Below, one piece after another: positions 12,769 to 24,500 of a stretch of DNA of 64,000 nt. This stretch comes from Juglans regia. Lineage: Eukaryota; Streptophyta; Magnoliopsida; Fagales; Juglandaceae. Every line of letters begins with the position of its first letter. The stretch's first letter is position 1. The stretch spans positions 14,214,798-14,278,797 of the forward strand of contig NC_049914.1 of the NCBI RefSeq assembly GCF_001411555.2, in the 5' to 3' direction. The notes under the pieces were generated by a model. The model did not search any database. It was not told the DNA's origin and saw only the letters and a list, made by a program, of their open reading frames with translations. Position numbers and translations under genes: made by a program.

Positions 12769-13427
12769 ATAAGTGAAACGCCCATTGGACTAGATATAGT
12801 TGGTGTTGATGCCGAGAGCTATAGACTTGAATCGGGTAAGGTTATTTGTTTTTAAATGATTATTTAATTATTTTTAATATTTCTAACTTCTACTTTTTAT
12901 GATTTTATAGATCTAATTGTGAATCCTAACATAATTACCAATGACTGAGAGTCTGAGACGGACGCCTCTTGAGAGTTGGGATGGAGTTGAGAGAACCTCC
13001 TTTCTTGATAAGAATGAAATTCTACTTTTACTATTTTCAATTTTTTTTTATCAATTTTTTTTTCATTTATTAATTGCAACTTTCTATCTTCATTTCAGGC
13101 ATGATCACAGATCAATGAACCATTGAGATTTGAGCGACATGAGCATTTAATATTTATGTCAATGTTGTTATTACGTTATAAATGAGACTGTTATAACTTA
13201 TGGCTACATCATACATGTTATTTAGTTTTTAAATTATTGTATTTAAGTTTTTTTTTTCTTTTTTTTTTTCTTTTCATTATTATTATTTTTTTTACAGGTT
13301 TGGACTTGGACTTTGGTGATCATATTAGTCTTAAGGGATCAAATTTATTTTTGCATATCATTTATTTAACAAAGAAATTGACTACATTATTTATTTAAGT
13401 ATTATTATTATTATTAGTTTTTAGTCC

Positions 13428-13597
13428 AATAGACGGTCGGAGCTCCATTTGGAGGTCGGAGTTCTGACATCCGATCGGAGTCGGACTCCGATTCAGTTTG
13501 GAGTCAGAATTGGAGTAAACAATTAGCTCTGACTCTTGTCAGAGTCAGAGCTCGAAAACAGCTATTCCGACTCCGTCAGAGACCAAACTCAGCCCTA
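13428..13597 (+). repeat. right subterminal and terminal repeats of hAT element
   Basis: Dense GGTCGGAG, GATCGGAGTCGGACTCC and GTCAGAGTCAGAGCTC words lead to the terminal CAGCCCTA. They mirror the left end. The target duplication CTTTTTAG follows immediately. Confidence 0.8.
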
Positions 13598-13605
13598 CTT
13601 TTTAG

Positions 13606-13827
13606 GTTAAGATTGGGGAAGCAAGACCTGGTCCTGGTGCATGACCAATGAACATCATTGGTTTTTAAATGACCGTTGAAAATTTTGGGTACCCACAACT
13701 GCATAAATTAATTAATTAATTATATTCATATAATTGAGTTTATCTTGTCCCATGAACATCATTTCTTTCTTTTTTGGTAGAGCTTTAACTCTGGGCCACC
13801 AACCTAGTACCACTACCACACAATAGC

Positions 13828-13858
<31 letters not shown>

Positions 13859-14629
13859 AATAATATTCAACATGTGAATCTTCTCTCTTAATGGGACATT
13901 TCAAAGGGGGGCTTTGTCCTTTTATTTGTCTATTTTCGTAAAAAAATGTAAATCTTTGGTAGGCATGCTGGATTTAGTTGAGTGTTTTTTTAGGTGGTAA
14001 TTATTAATGATGCTAGGGAAAAAATATCTGCAGGTCATGGTCACTGTCCGTGTAGACCTGTGCACAGTGCTCGTGTGTGTACAAGTGGTCACTGTCCATG
14101 TATCTTAATTATGTAAATTGAATATTTACTTCCACTTATCTTGGAGCATAATGAGTAATGCTACTCATAATTTATTTTATTATTATTTTCTTATCATTCT
14201 ATAATGTAATATTAAAATATGATTATAAACTATTTATTTATTATATTTCAGTTGTGGGCTTATAATTTAATGTCGCATAAAAAAATATTGAGAGGATGGT
14301 GATAAATAGATTTTTCTATTTATTATTGTTGCTGTTATTATTATTCTAGATGAACGAGTAAATCTTATTAAAACTATAAGCATATATGTGCTCTTTTTCA
14401 TATAGGATGTGTTTGTCACTTTTTAAAATTAGACTATCTCAAATTAGATTATTCAATATTTTATCATTATTTTTTATTATTATTCATTACTATTTAATAT
14501 TTTATTATTATTTTTCACTACTTTTTCATTATTATTTATAGATTATCAGATCAGACAGTTATAGTGTCTAACATTTTTTGTCTGTCCTACAATTTACATC
14601 ACAATTCTACCCTTTTGATACTATTACTC
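13606..14629. other. non-coding interval with AT microsatellite
   Basis: No coding frame is supported. It contains a short TATATAAATATATA microsatellite at about 13828-13858 and AT-rich stretches (14200-14560) that resemble decayed MITEs, but I could not pair their ends. Confidence 0.5.
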
Positions 14630-14640
14630 TAAAATACATT

Positions 14641-16449
14641 ACCAATGAATTTATCTTGCAACAAGTGAATGGATCAAGATGTAATGACTACAACCGATAC
14701 CTTGGTCTCCTAACTGTGGTAGGGAGATCTAAGTATAGCACTTTCAGAGTTTTGAAGGAAAAGATATGGAAAAGGATCAACAGTTGGAAAACAAACTCTT
14801 ATCCTCAACAGGGAAATAGATCCTTATAAAGAGTGTGCTGCAGGCTATCCCAGCCTACACCATGAGTGTATTCAAACTGCCTGGACTGCTTCTCAAAGAA
14901 ATAGAAGCTCTCTTGGCTAGATTATGGTGGTGTAATAAAGGTGAGGGGATAGGTATCCATTGGAAATCATGGAGGTCATTGGGATAGGTAAAAAATCAAG
15001 GAGGTTTGGGGTTCAGAGACCTCAACAGCTTCAACAAAGCTCTTCTAGCCAAGAAAAGCAAAAATACTTCCAGAATTGTGACCTAATGGAGGCTAAATTC
15101 AGAGGTGTTTTCCTCGTTTATTTGGAGAAGCCTATGGTCCATCTTGGAGCTGATTAAGGAGGGGGCTATGTGGAGGGTTGGTAATGGAAAAGCATAAAGA
15201 TCTAAAGGATAAATGGTTACCTAGCTCTGTGACATATTAGATTTAGACTCCCATCAATAAACTAGATCTTGAGGCCAGAGTAGATGAATTGATAGAAGAG
15301 GGCAGTTGTTCTTGGAAGAAAGAATTGGTGGAAGCAGTTTTCAATGAAGATGAAGCTCAAGTTATATCTTCCATACCAAATAGCAATAGAGGTTCTAGAG
15401 ATAAGCTGATTTGGGTGGGGTTAGAAAAAGGAATCTTCACTGTTAAAAGTGCCTACTTTTTGGAATCTAGAAGTACTTAAAATGCTCATCTGGAAGTGTC
15501 TTAATAATATTCTTCCTACAAAAGATAATCTTTATAGGAAGAACATTATTTAGAACAACCTTTGTCCACTATGTACACGAGAAGTGGAAACATTGGTGCA
15601 TGTTATGTGGGACTTCCCTACTGCAGCAGATGTATGGGTAGGAGAGACCAACACTTTCTGTAAATGGAAGAGATATCACTCTGATTTCCAGCTATTGTGG
15701 GTTGAGATGAGGAATAAGTCGAGTAAAGAGAGTTTGGAGTTGGCATCAATCATGTGTTACCAGCTGTGGGTAAGAAGAAATGCCTTCATTTTTCAAAACC
15801 AGTTTATGCAACCTGGTATACTGGCTAAAAATGCTCAAGTTGATCTATCTTTTTTAAAGAGATCAAACAGAACTGTTTAAAGAATACAGAAGGGACTCGT
15901 GGGAGAGGATCAACTTAAAAATGGAAACCACCTGCATGGCCATATGTCAAAGTGAATTTCGATGCAACATTTGAAAAAGCTAATGATAGGATGGGTATGA
16001 GAGTAATCATTAGAGATTCAGAAGGCAGCTTGCTAGCTATGGTGACATCCTCTAAGGATCACATCTCTTTAGTTGCCCAAGCTGAAAGTGCTACTCTTCA
16101 TAGAGCTATGGACCTTTGCATTGAGCTTGGTTTAAACTAAGTTTGTTTTGAAGGGGATGCCAAGGTGGTTGTGGATGCAGTGAACTCCAAAAATGAAGAT
16201 AACTCATGGCTTGGACAAATGATAGAGGATTTGTAGCAGTTAATTAAAAGCAACCAATCATGGAGCCTTAATTTTGTACATAGGTCAACAAACAAAGCTG
16301 CTCACACGACAGCAAAGTTAGCAATTAGGGATGTTCGTGAAAATGTTTGGCTAGAGGATGGCCCTTCTGAGATCTTAAACTCAGTCCTGGGGGTGGTAGT
16401 TATGTATGATGTAATTTTATCTGATTAATGAAATCATTATCTTCAAAAA
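14641..16449 (+). mobile_element. 5'-truncated L1-type LINE insertion
   Basis: An 11-bp direct repeat TAAAATACATT lies at 14630-14640 and again at 16450-16460, right after the element's A-rich tail CTTCAAAAA. This is the target duplication of target-primed reverse transcription. Only the last third of the element was copied: the end of reverse transcriptase, the zinc-binding zf-RVT region and RNase H. The 5' truncation point is the first base after the left repeat. Confidence 0.8.
14660..16424 (+). pseudogene. LINE ORF2 C-terminal fragment (RT end, zf-RVT, RNase H)
   Basis: Reading across frames, YLGLLTVVGRSKYSTF and KIWKRINSWK (about 14695-14790) are the conserved end of plant LINE reverse transcriptase, followed by a thumb-like part with IPAYTMSVFKLPG. 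The zinc-binding zf-RVT block appears as CPLCTREVETLVHVMWDFP near 15560-15620. RNase H begins at VKVNFDATFEK (15950), continues with the AESATLHRA helix and ends near STNKAAHTTAKLA (16285). Stops and frameshifts occur throughout (for example 14829, 15480 and 16140). The protein would copy LINE RNA at nicked DNA; this copy cannot. Confidence 0.85.
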
Positions 16450-16536
16450 TAAAATACATTGAAAGTATGGACTTCCTCTTGTAAGCCCCAGCCCATCTAT
16501 ACCACATATGTTATCTTCCGACTTCTTGGATTTATT

Positions 16537-16749
16537 TCGGTGCCTTTGAATAGTGAATCTAGATAAGATGAATTGAGATAAAAGTTGAAAGTTAAATAAA
16601 ATATTATTAAAATATTATTTTTTAATATTATTATTATTTTGAGAATTGAAAAATTTGAATTATTTATTATATTTTGTTTGAAAATTCAAAAAAATTATAA
16701 TGATAAAATAAGATGAGACGAAACACTTTTACTATCCAAACCGAGCCTT
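16537..16749. mobile_element. candidate MITE
   Basis: The left end reads GCCTTTGAATAGTGAATC and the right end, reversed, GGCTCGGTTTGGATAGTAAA, giving imperfect inverted ends around TTTGRATAGTRAA. The centre is AT-rich with ATTATTATTATT. Length (about 210 bp) and composition suit a MITE, but I could not see a clean target duplication, so the family is uncertain. Confidence 0.4.
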
Positions 16750-16813
16750 CACGTTATGGATCGATTCCTCCTCAGTTATTGTTGATAGATCATATTCTTT
16801 TGATTCTATTTAC

Positions 16814-16839
16814 AGATAGATAGATAGATAGATAGATAT
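16814..16839. repeat. (GATA)n microsatellite
   Basis: Six consecutive GATA units followed by TTCTTG. Simple repeat, no further function visible. Confidence 0.9.
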
Positions 16840-17798
16840 TCTTGATATCATTTCTCATGTGCTGATCATACATGATAGATTACATGAGCTCCACATGCTA
16901 ATCAGCATTTATATACTCATGTTTTCATACTCTTTCCTTCTATATATATAACTTCTTCAATGCCCAACTCTCTCTCTGTCTCTCTCTCTCTATATTATAT
17001 TATATGGAAAAATGCTGAGTAAGCTGGAATCTACAACGACCGACTAGAATGTAATTTTTTTTTTTTTTGAAAAGGACTAGAATGAAATTAACAGTGAAGA
17101 CGTCACAACAAAGACAAAGAATAAATTATGGTATGAATTTTCTAATTAACTCTTGTCGAAGGATACAAATCCAAAACCAAAGACAATCATTGTCCGACAA
17201 ATTATGCCGACCACGTCGTTGTCCTTTTCGTGTCTAACTTCGATTAAGCATTGGGACATTTAATTAAGGAAAATGCTGGGATGTCTCAATTAACGTGTCT
17301 ACTAAATATGTTCCTTCGGATATTTTATTTTTTGCTATTTATTTATTTTTAATAGTAGGAAAGTGATTATTAGTGAATTTATATATTTTTAAATATTTAA
17401 AAATATTTAAAAGAAAAAAGAAAAAATACAATTACCCTAGGAGACATATTTGATAGACACATTTGAGCATTATCCTTTAATTAATCTGAAAACCTTCGTT
17501 TAAAAAAAGAAACAATTATGGCCTCAAGCAAGTTTATTTAACACTACGAACTTTTTTCGAGACTGTTTTCAAAAAGAGTTTTGTTATGTATAATTAAGTT
17601 TACGTATCAATCTGCATAATAATATTATTGTCTTCATATTCTAAATTCATATTAGCACTGTTTTTAATAAAATCTACTTTTTGACTAATCATATTGAATA
17701 GATGCGCGTATTAATCCGCCGAATCGCTTACAATTAAAATTTTCCTTTTAGAGAAGGCCACACGTACAGCTTGAGTTGGTCCACAATTCTCACCACAA

Positions 17799-17831
<33 letters not shown>

Positions 17832-17946
17832 GATATTTAACTTTCTGGTTAAGAAAATATTTTTTTAATGATGTTGTGATTTTTTTTAAATATTTAATTG
17901 TCAAAAAAATCAAAAATAAAGAAAGAGAATGCACTTTGCCCTTATT

Positions 17947-18060
17947 CACTACAACAAAAATTAGTTTTTGTGACGGTTTGAAAATTGTGACAGTGCCCAA
18001 ACCGTCACAAAAAAGTATTTTCTGTGACGGTTTGTGGAAACCGTCATTGAAGACAGCTGA
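17947..18060 (+). repeat. CACTA left terminus with TGACGGTTT hairpins
   Basis: After CACTACAACA the sequence contains TTTTTGTGACGGTTTG, then CAAACCGTCACAAAAAA and another CTGTGACGGTTTG with CCGTCA. These can fold on each other as hairpins. Related GTGACGGTTTAG and ACCATCACCAAA words sit at the right end (41240-41409). Terminal hairpins of this kind are typical of plant CACTA ends. Confidence 0.85.
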
Positions 18061-18304
18061 GAAATTGCATTACGTTGGAACATATACATATTCATGTCAG
18101 AACGTTCCCTGAACATTTGAACATGGAGTCTATTTACGAGTGAACGTAAAACATTTTTGGTGCTGATGTTCAAACGGTATTGATTCTCACGTGCGAACAT
18201 TAATTGATTTAATATTAAAGTTGAATATTTTAAATTAAAAAAAAGATTGAGAATTGAAATGTAGTGATTTAATATTAAATTTGTATAAGCTAACATTAAA
18301 AAAG

Positions 18305-18502
18305 GAGCATTGCTATTTATAAGCCCCACACACCACAATTTCTTTTGTTTATTTATTTTAATTTTTTTTGGTTTTATTCTTCTTAAAACAATTGAATTCT
18401 TCTACTCATCATCCATATACCATACATTTGATAAGAGAAAAAAATTAAAAATATTACAAAAAAGGTGGTGTGTGGTGTATGAAGGTTATGAATAGAGATT
18501 TT
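18305..18502. mobile_element. MITE nested in CACTA left arm
   Basis: The block is flanked by a perfect 9-bp duplication TTAAAAAAG (18296-18304 and 18503-18511). Its ends are imperfectly inverted: GAGCATTGCTATTTATAAG against GAAAATCTCTATTCATAAC, extended by matching CCACACACCAC and GTGGTGTGTGG. A 9-bp duplication suggests Mutator-like mobilisation. About 200 bp and non-coding. Confidence 0.6.
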
Positions 18503-18633
18503 CTTAAAAAAGATTGGGAATTGAAATTCAAAAACAGTATATATATTAAGTAATAATATTGTTCATTATATTTGATAAAAATAAAGTACAAACTACTCAA
18601 AACGTGTTGGTTACATATTTATTAAAATCGTCA

Positions 18634-19983
18634 GTCAATGCGTTGACCTTTGTGTTTAGGATATCTATCCGATGGAGAACTTTGACGACAAAATCTCCAA
18701 CACTCTGTTCCATTGACTCGATCTTTTGGTCCATGTGTGCAATAACATCTGAGACCATCGCATCAACTCAAGTAGGCCGCGCATTTCCCATAGATGTACC
18801 CATCGGCGGCTGATTAGTACTCCCAACACCGGGCTCAGACTGGATCGGAGGAACAAGATCTGGTATATGGCCAGGCTGACATCGAGAATGCCCCTTCTCT
18901 TGTCCAATGCTCTGACGGTGTGTGGTAATGTCGATGGGGCTCATCTGGTCTGTCCTCCACTCCTCCACCATGGGTTGCACACCCTAGGCCATTAATAGCT
19001 TGGTAATGAGGACTTCATATGGGAGTAGGGGTGCTACCCGCCCAAGGGGAGTGGCCACCCCCTACCCGTCCCCCGCCCCCGCATGGGCAGGTGGGGATTT
19101 TCTCCCCGTAATCTGCCTCCGTCCATGCGGGGGTGGGGTACCCCGTCCGTTGGCAAACGAGATTGAGAGAGTTAGATCGAGAGAGATTGAGAGAGTTTGG
19201 GAGTTTGGGTCTGAGATGAGAGAGTGAGAGATCGAGAAAGATAAAGGAATCGAGGGGGGGGGGGCTTAGGCATGCGGGAGCGGGGCGGGGGATTTACGAA
19301 GCGGGGCTGAGACCCTCCGTCCCCCGCCTCCACAAATATAAGGAACTGTGCGCATTTCTCGCTAAATGTGGTCTTGTGTCCCAAATGATCCACATTTGTT
19401 CCAACAATAAGATGCAACATGCAGAAAAAGAGAGGAGCTGTACCTGGTTGAAGGCATTCTTCCTATCGATCCAGTCTCGGCCAGTCCCAGTGAGGATGTA
19501 GAAATCCTCATCTTGCTCGCCATCCCCCTCATCAGTATTCTTAGCCTCCAACCGGTCAACTGGGTCAACAGATGATGCAGAAGTGCCTACATCTGCATCT
19601 ACTCGAGATCCATCCATAGGCTGAGCATCTCTTGTAGTCGGTATATTAGCTACGCGACCGATCCCTAAAAACTCAGCGATGACATATGCCGAGACCTCGA
19701 ACTGAACACCGCATATTGTCACGGTGTGAGAGGATGCATCCTTAAGCATGTAGCACATTTGCATATAAATCTCCCGAACCATTGAAGGGTATAATGTGCA
19801 GATATTTATCCAACCTCTCGTAACGAATACGTCTCGAAAGCTTTTCTGATCCCATATGAGTTCGTGAAAGTGGTTGATCATGACTTCTCATTCAGACATC
19901 ATTGTTCGAGCCCCGATTCGAGACGCGTTCTCTGTTGTTCCTTCCCTCCCCATTTTCCTAGTAGTAAGAAGATGAGCCATATC
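18634..19983 (-). pseudogene. 'putative plant transposon protein' pseudogene carried in the CACTA
   Basis: On the minus strand an acceptor (CTTTCTTTCAG) precedes ATGGCTCATC at 19980. A TGA breaks the frame before the second methionine at 19881. The main exon contains TRGWINICTLYPSMVREIYM and VTICGVQFEVSAYVIAEFLG, a good match to the plant family annotated as 'putative plant transposon protein domain'. It continues into an acidic linker and ends at a donor, CAG|GTACAG, at 19443. A further exon (about 18980-18640) has MEEWRTDQM-type sequence and the heptad-like VLHRIDILNTKVNALTDDF, which often ends such proteins. No biochemical role is established for the family. It runs opposite to the transposase genes and sits inside the subterminal-repeat region, so it is cargo or an accessory gene of the element. 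Confidence 0.6.
19020..19335. other. GC-rich segment within the intron of the carried gene
   Basis: This is strongly GC-rich (CCCGTCCCCCGCCCCCGC, GGGAGCGGGGCGGGGG) with oppositely oriented GC blocks at both ends and a GAGAGA tract in the middle, in otherwise AT-rich DNA. It could be a small hAT-like insertion with imperfect inverted arms, but no clean target duplication was found. Confidence 0.4.
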
Positions 19984-20039
19984 CTGAAAGAAAGAAAACA
20001 AATTGAGCAATATTAATATTATGAAGCATATTATATATT

Positions 20040-21070
20040 TAAATCTAAATTATTTATGGTACACGTTCGAACGTAAATTTAACGTTTGGAGGATAAGCTT
20101 ATACATGCGAACGTTTTGGTTATTATGTTCGCATGTTAGATTATCTAGTGTAAACATTCGAATGTAATATGATAAATGTTCAAGCGTGACAGCTCAAATA
20201 CACGTTGGAATGTAGAAAGCATATCATGTTCACTCGTGAGGAAGCTGTTGAACGTATTTAATAATACGTGCGAACGTACATAACTATTAAAGCGAACATG
20301 TATTTGGTTTATGACAATTGAAAGGTTTTACATTCGCACGAATACAAATAATGTTTGCACGTAATATTAACTTTCGCACATATGTGCTGCTTAAAAATAT
20401 GAATGATTATACGTGCGAAAGTTGTAAACATACGTTTGCATGTACAATTTAAATTCACACTCATACTATAGAACATTCGTACGTTATATGATTCACGTGC
20501 GAAAGTGTATGTCGTCTTTCTCATTTGGAAGATATAACGTTTGAACGTGATATCGTAACGTTTGAATGTTACGATACAGAAATGGGTGAGTCGACTCAGT
20601 CATTCTTGTACACGTGACTCAGTCATTCCCGTACACGTCAAACACATTGAAATTGGCCAAATGCCACAGTAGAAATGAAGTATAAAATTCAAGAAAGTTT
20701 TCTACAGTGGTCGTTTGGCCCCTTTTGTGACAGTTGTGACGGAGTTTGACGGTAGCGGCAACAGTGCAAGCGGTGGTATGCGACGGAGGCTACGGATTGA
20801 GTGAGAGAGAAATGTGAGTTGTGCTGTTTCGCGTTCGGACTTAATCTTTTATACACCTAACGTTGAAACGTTTAATAGTTAAAGTGCGAACGTCAATTGA
20901 TGAGAGAGAAAGACATCCGAATGTTTCAATTATAACGTCCGAATTTTTAATTACTTAAATTCCCGTTATATGCGAACGTTATGTTAGTACGTGCGAATGC
21001 TTGTACTTAATGCCAGATACATGCGAACGTTATGTTTGTACATTCGAACGTATCTACAATAAATTTTTTA
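20040..21070. repeat. CACTA left subterminal repeat array
   Basis: Many copies of ACGTTCGAACGT-like words (ACGTGCGAACGT, CATTCGAACGT, TGCGAACGTT and CGCACGT) occur in both orientations, spaced tens of bases apart. Similar words resume at 27380-27850 beyond the LINE, and at 40690-41210 at the other end. Such arrays are the presumed binding sites of the TNPA-like protein of CACTA elements. Confidence 0.8.
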
Positions 21071-21122
21071 TAATTTATACTAAATAATATATTATATATA
21101 CACTATACTTATGCTCTACGCA

Positions 21123-21443
21123 CTAGTATATATACTATATATATTAGTCTAGTGTTATTAATTAGTTTAATAAAGTGTAATTAACAACTAATTATGTTGT
21201 GTAGCATATTATAAGCTAATAATATATGCTATACTAATAACACTATGTACTAGTATATAAGTTATACTAGTACATAGTGCACTAGTAAGAAAGAGATACA
21301 ATATATATTAATCTAGTGTTGTTAAGTAGTTTAATAAAATGTAATTAATAGCCAATGTTATGTACTAATATATTATAAGCTAATAATATATGCTATACTA
21401 ATACCATTATGTACTAGTATATATATAATACTAGTACATAGTA
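21123..21443. repeat. AT-rich tandem units with palindromes
   Basis: A unit of about 160 bp with landmarks TAGTCTAGTGTTRTTAA, GTTTAATAAARTGTAATTAA and AAGCTAATAATATATGC occurs twice here (about 21123-21280 and 21281-21443). A third, diverged unit starts at 21444 and continues at 27207-27340 on the far side of the inserted LINE. At 21241-21279 is a perfect 17-bp-arm inverted repeat (CACTATGTACTAGTATA, 5-nt loop). Confidence 0.7.
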
Positions 21444-21453
21444 CACTAGTATA

Positions 21454-21487
<34 letters not shown>
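21444..21487. repeat. LINE target duplication running into (TA)n
   Basis: CACTAGTATAGTATATATA at 21444-21462 is duplicated at 27207-27225 on the other side of the LINE. The left copy runs into a pure TA run that forms the distal tail of the minus-strand LINE. Confidence 0.75.
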
Positions 21488-21490
<3 letters not shown>

Positions 21491-21503
21491 TAAAGAGTTA
21501 GTG

Positions 21504-24500
21504 TCACCTGTCCAAGAGTGACCCCTCCCCAATTTTATTAATAGCCCTCACTTGTGGCGGAGGAAAACCTTGGTTACAAAAAACAAGTATCTGGGGTACA
21601 ACCAAAAAACCCAGCATACCAAAAACCAACCAACAACCATAAAAAATAAAACAACAAGAAAACGACAAAACCACAAGAAAAAACAAACCAAAACTAAGAA
21701 ATACGAAGCGAAGGAGTCCCGGAATAGTCCATGCGAATAAGGCCACGCTCTCCATCAAATGGGAGAAAGCTGAATTGTTACCAGAAGCTCCATTTTTGGC
21801 TAACCAATCTGCAACTTTATTTCCCTCTCGAAAAATATGGTGAATAGAGCAAGTCATAGAATTCATGATATCAAGAACTTCTTCCCAGAAGTCCTCCAAA
21901 TACCAAACCCCACATCTTTTACTACGCCACCAAGAAATAACAGTCATAGAATCAAGTTCAATTTCAACATGATTGAGAGATAAAGACCTACAAACCTGGA
22001 GTCCATGTAGGAGAGCTAGAAGCTCAGCTTGGTTATTAGAACCTGTGCCAGTAAAAGCGGAGAAAGCATGGATTAATTTACCATGATCGTTTCGAATAAT
22101 CCCACGTATGCCAGAAGCTCCTGGATTGCCCAAACTACTGCCATCTGTATTTAATTTAACCCAACCCTCCGAAGGCCTTTGCCATTTAATAATCTTGTAA
22201 CTCCGAGCAGGAGGGAAACTAGGTTGAACCTCCAAACTCTCAAGTACCTGCAAATCAAAACCAGAGATGTGAGAGCTAGTATGTATATCACGGCAAATAG
22301 TACTAATCCACCTTCTGACAGAATGAATGATGTCAGCGGCCGTTTCAAATTGACCCTCCATACGCGCCAGACAACGCCTTCGCCAGAGACGCCAAGTAAT
22401 AACCACCGGGAGAATTCCCATTATAATGCCCATTTGAGATGCTAATTTCGCACGACGAAACCAAGTTTGCACCATATCTTTCCAAGTACGACCATTGACT
22501 ATACCAAGATTAGCCCCAAAATGATGCCAAACAGTGCTAGCTATATCACCTGCAAACAAAACATGATTTTGGTCTTCATAATGACCGTTAGCACAGCAGT
22601 CACAATGAGAAGTAATAGGAATACCAATGCACCGAAGGTGATGATCAACACTCAAAGCCATATACCAGGCTTTCCACATATTGATAGACATCTTCAAAGG
22701 AAGACTTTTATGCCACATCCAAGAATGCCCTTCCAGAGATCCACCTCTAATACGAACACAATCCCAAGCCGACTTGGTGGAAAACAAACCATTATCATTT
22801 TTAGTCCATATCAACACATCCAGACCAGGTTTAGCTTTACAAATGTCCTCTAAAATACCGTCCAGATGAGCTGGACCCACTAATTGGAGAATAAAGTCCA
22901 CATCCCAGTTATTAGATAATTTACAGTCTTTAACTTTCAAGAGAGAGTTACCCACAATAGGCATCTCGTTAGCTAAAGGACCTCTTTCCCGCCATTTATC
23001 ATACCAGAATAAAATATTACCGTCTTTTAAACGCCATTTAGTGCTATCCAAAACCAAAGGAAGAGATTTAGCAATCATTCGCCAGAATCTAGTACCTTTA
23101 TTAGGGTCAATAAGGGACCAAGGTTTGGTACCTACATATTTACCTTTAAAAAAATTAGCCCATAAAGAATTACCTTGAATGAGATTCCAAGCAAAACGGG
23201 TATGAAGGGCTTGTTGCATATCATCAAGATTTCTCAAAGCCAAGCCACCTTCATCCACGGGACGACAGATAGAATTCCAGGCCACCCATTTTTTTTTCCT
23301 TTTACCATTAAACTCTCCCCAGAAAAAGGTACTCATCATACGATGAAGAGTATTGATAGTGGCTTGCGGAACCTGAAGAATAGCAAAAAGATGAAGAGCC
23401 ATACTGGAGAGAACATGTCTCAATAAAATAAGTCTACCACCAGCTGAAAGAATTTTCATTTTCCAGCCAGAGATTTTCTTTTGGACTTTAGCCACCATAT
23501 CTTCCAAATACACCTGTTTGAGACGGCCCAAAATAATAGGCACACCAAGATAGTTGAAAGGGAAAGATCCTTCTGAAAATCCAGTCATTCTTAATAAAAG
23601 ACTCTTACGAGAAGAAATGATTTTATTAGAACAATAAATGGCAGATTTAGAATGATTAACTAGCATAAATATTAAGCACATCCAAAATTTCCTTGATGGC
23701 TTTGGAACTACCATTAGAAAAAAAGCATCACATCATCAGCATACATGAGATGAGACATAATAGGCGTACCTCGGGCTTGAGAGAATTGACCAAATTTCCT
23801 AGTCTCCACACTTTTCTTAATGAGACGAGATAGAATTTCTTGGAGAATAATAAATAAGTAGGGAGATAGGGGATCACCCTGCCGTAAGCCACGACCTCCT
23901 TGAAAAAAGCCTTTAGTAGTACCATTCATCATAATAGAAAACCAAGGAGTCGAAATACAAGTGCTGATTAGATCACAGAAGTTGGAGGAGAATCCAAAAC
24001 AGCGAAGGACCTCTATAAGAAAAGACCAATCCACTCGATCATAGGCCTTGGCCATATCCAGCTTAATCATGATATTACCACCATGAGTCTTCTTGTTAAT
24101 AGAATGGACCATTTCTTGAGTAATACTAATATTTTAAAAAATACTTCTTCCCGGAATGAAGGCGCCTTGTTCCCAAGAAATAATACGATCTAGTAAACCT
24201 GTCAAGCGATTAACAATAATCTTGGAACATATTTTATAAAAAACCGAACATAAACTGATAGGCCTGAATTTATCAAACCCAGAAGGATTATCAACCTTTG
24301 GAATAAGAACCAGAAAAGAGGCCATAAAAAATCTTGGGAGCTGTTTAGAAACAAAGAATTCCGATATGGCTTCCAAGACATCTTCTTTCACAATCTCCCA
24401 ACAACTTTTGTAGAAACCCGAACCAAAACCATCAGGACCCGGAGCACTATTAGACGGGATAGAAGAAAGAGCTGAGAAAACCTCATTCAATGTAGGAACA

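Larger units (their letters stand above)
8139..13597 (+). mobile_element. hAT-superfamily DNA transposon (complete, inactive)
   Basis: The ends form an 8-bp inverted repeat, TAGGGCTG at 8139 and CAGCCCTA at 13590-13597. They are flanked by an 8-bp target duplication with one mismatch, CTTCTTAG (8131-8138) and CTTTTTAG (13598-13605). Eight-base duplications are the hallmark of hAT. Both subterminal regions carry many GGAGTC/GACTCC repeats. The interior has a GC-rich leader, a large leader intron and a decayed BED/hAT transposase. Length (5,459 bp) is ordinary for an autonomous plant hAT. Broken frames mean it cannot move by itself, although its ends could still be recognised by a related transposase. 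Confidence 0.9.
16461..17946. other. non-coding interval between LINE and CACTA elements
   Basis: No gene is supported. It holds a MITE-like block (16537-16749), a (GATA)n microsatellite (16814-16839), a CT-rich tract (about 16968-16992), poly-T at 17049-17060 and a (TA)n run at 17804-17831 close to the CACTA end. Confidence 0.6.

Noticed and set aside
19020..19335. GC-rich block as a CpG island or host promoter
   Set aside because: It sits in an intron of a transposon-carried pseudogene and looks like a small insertion; no transcript start signals were seen.
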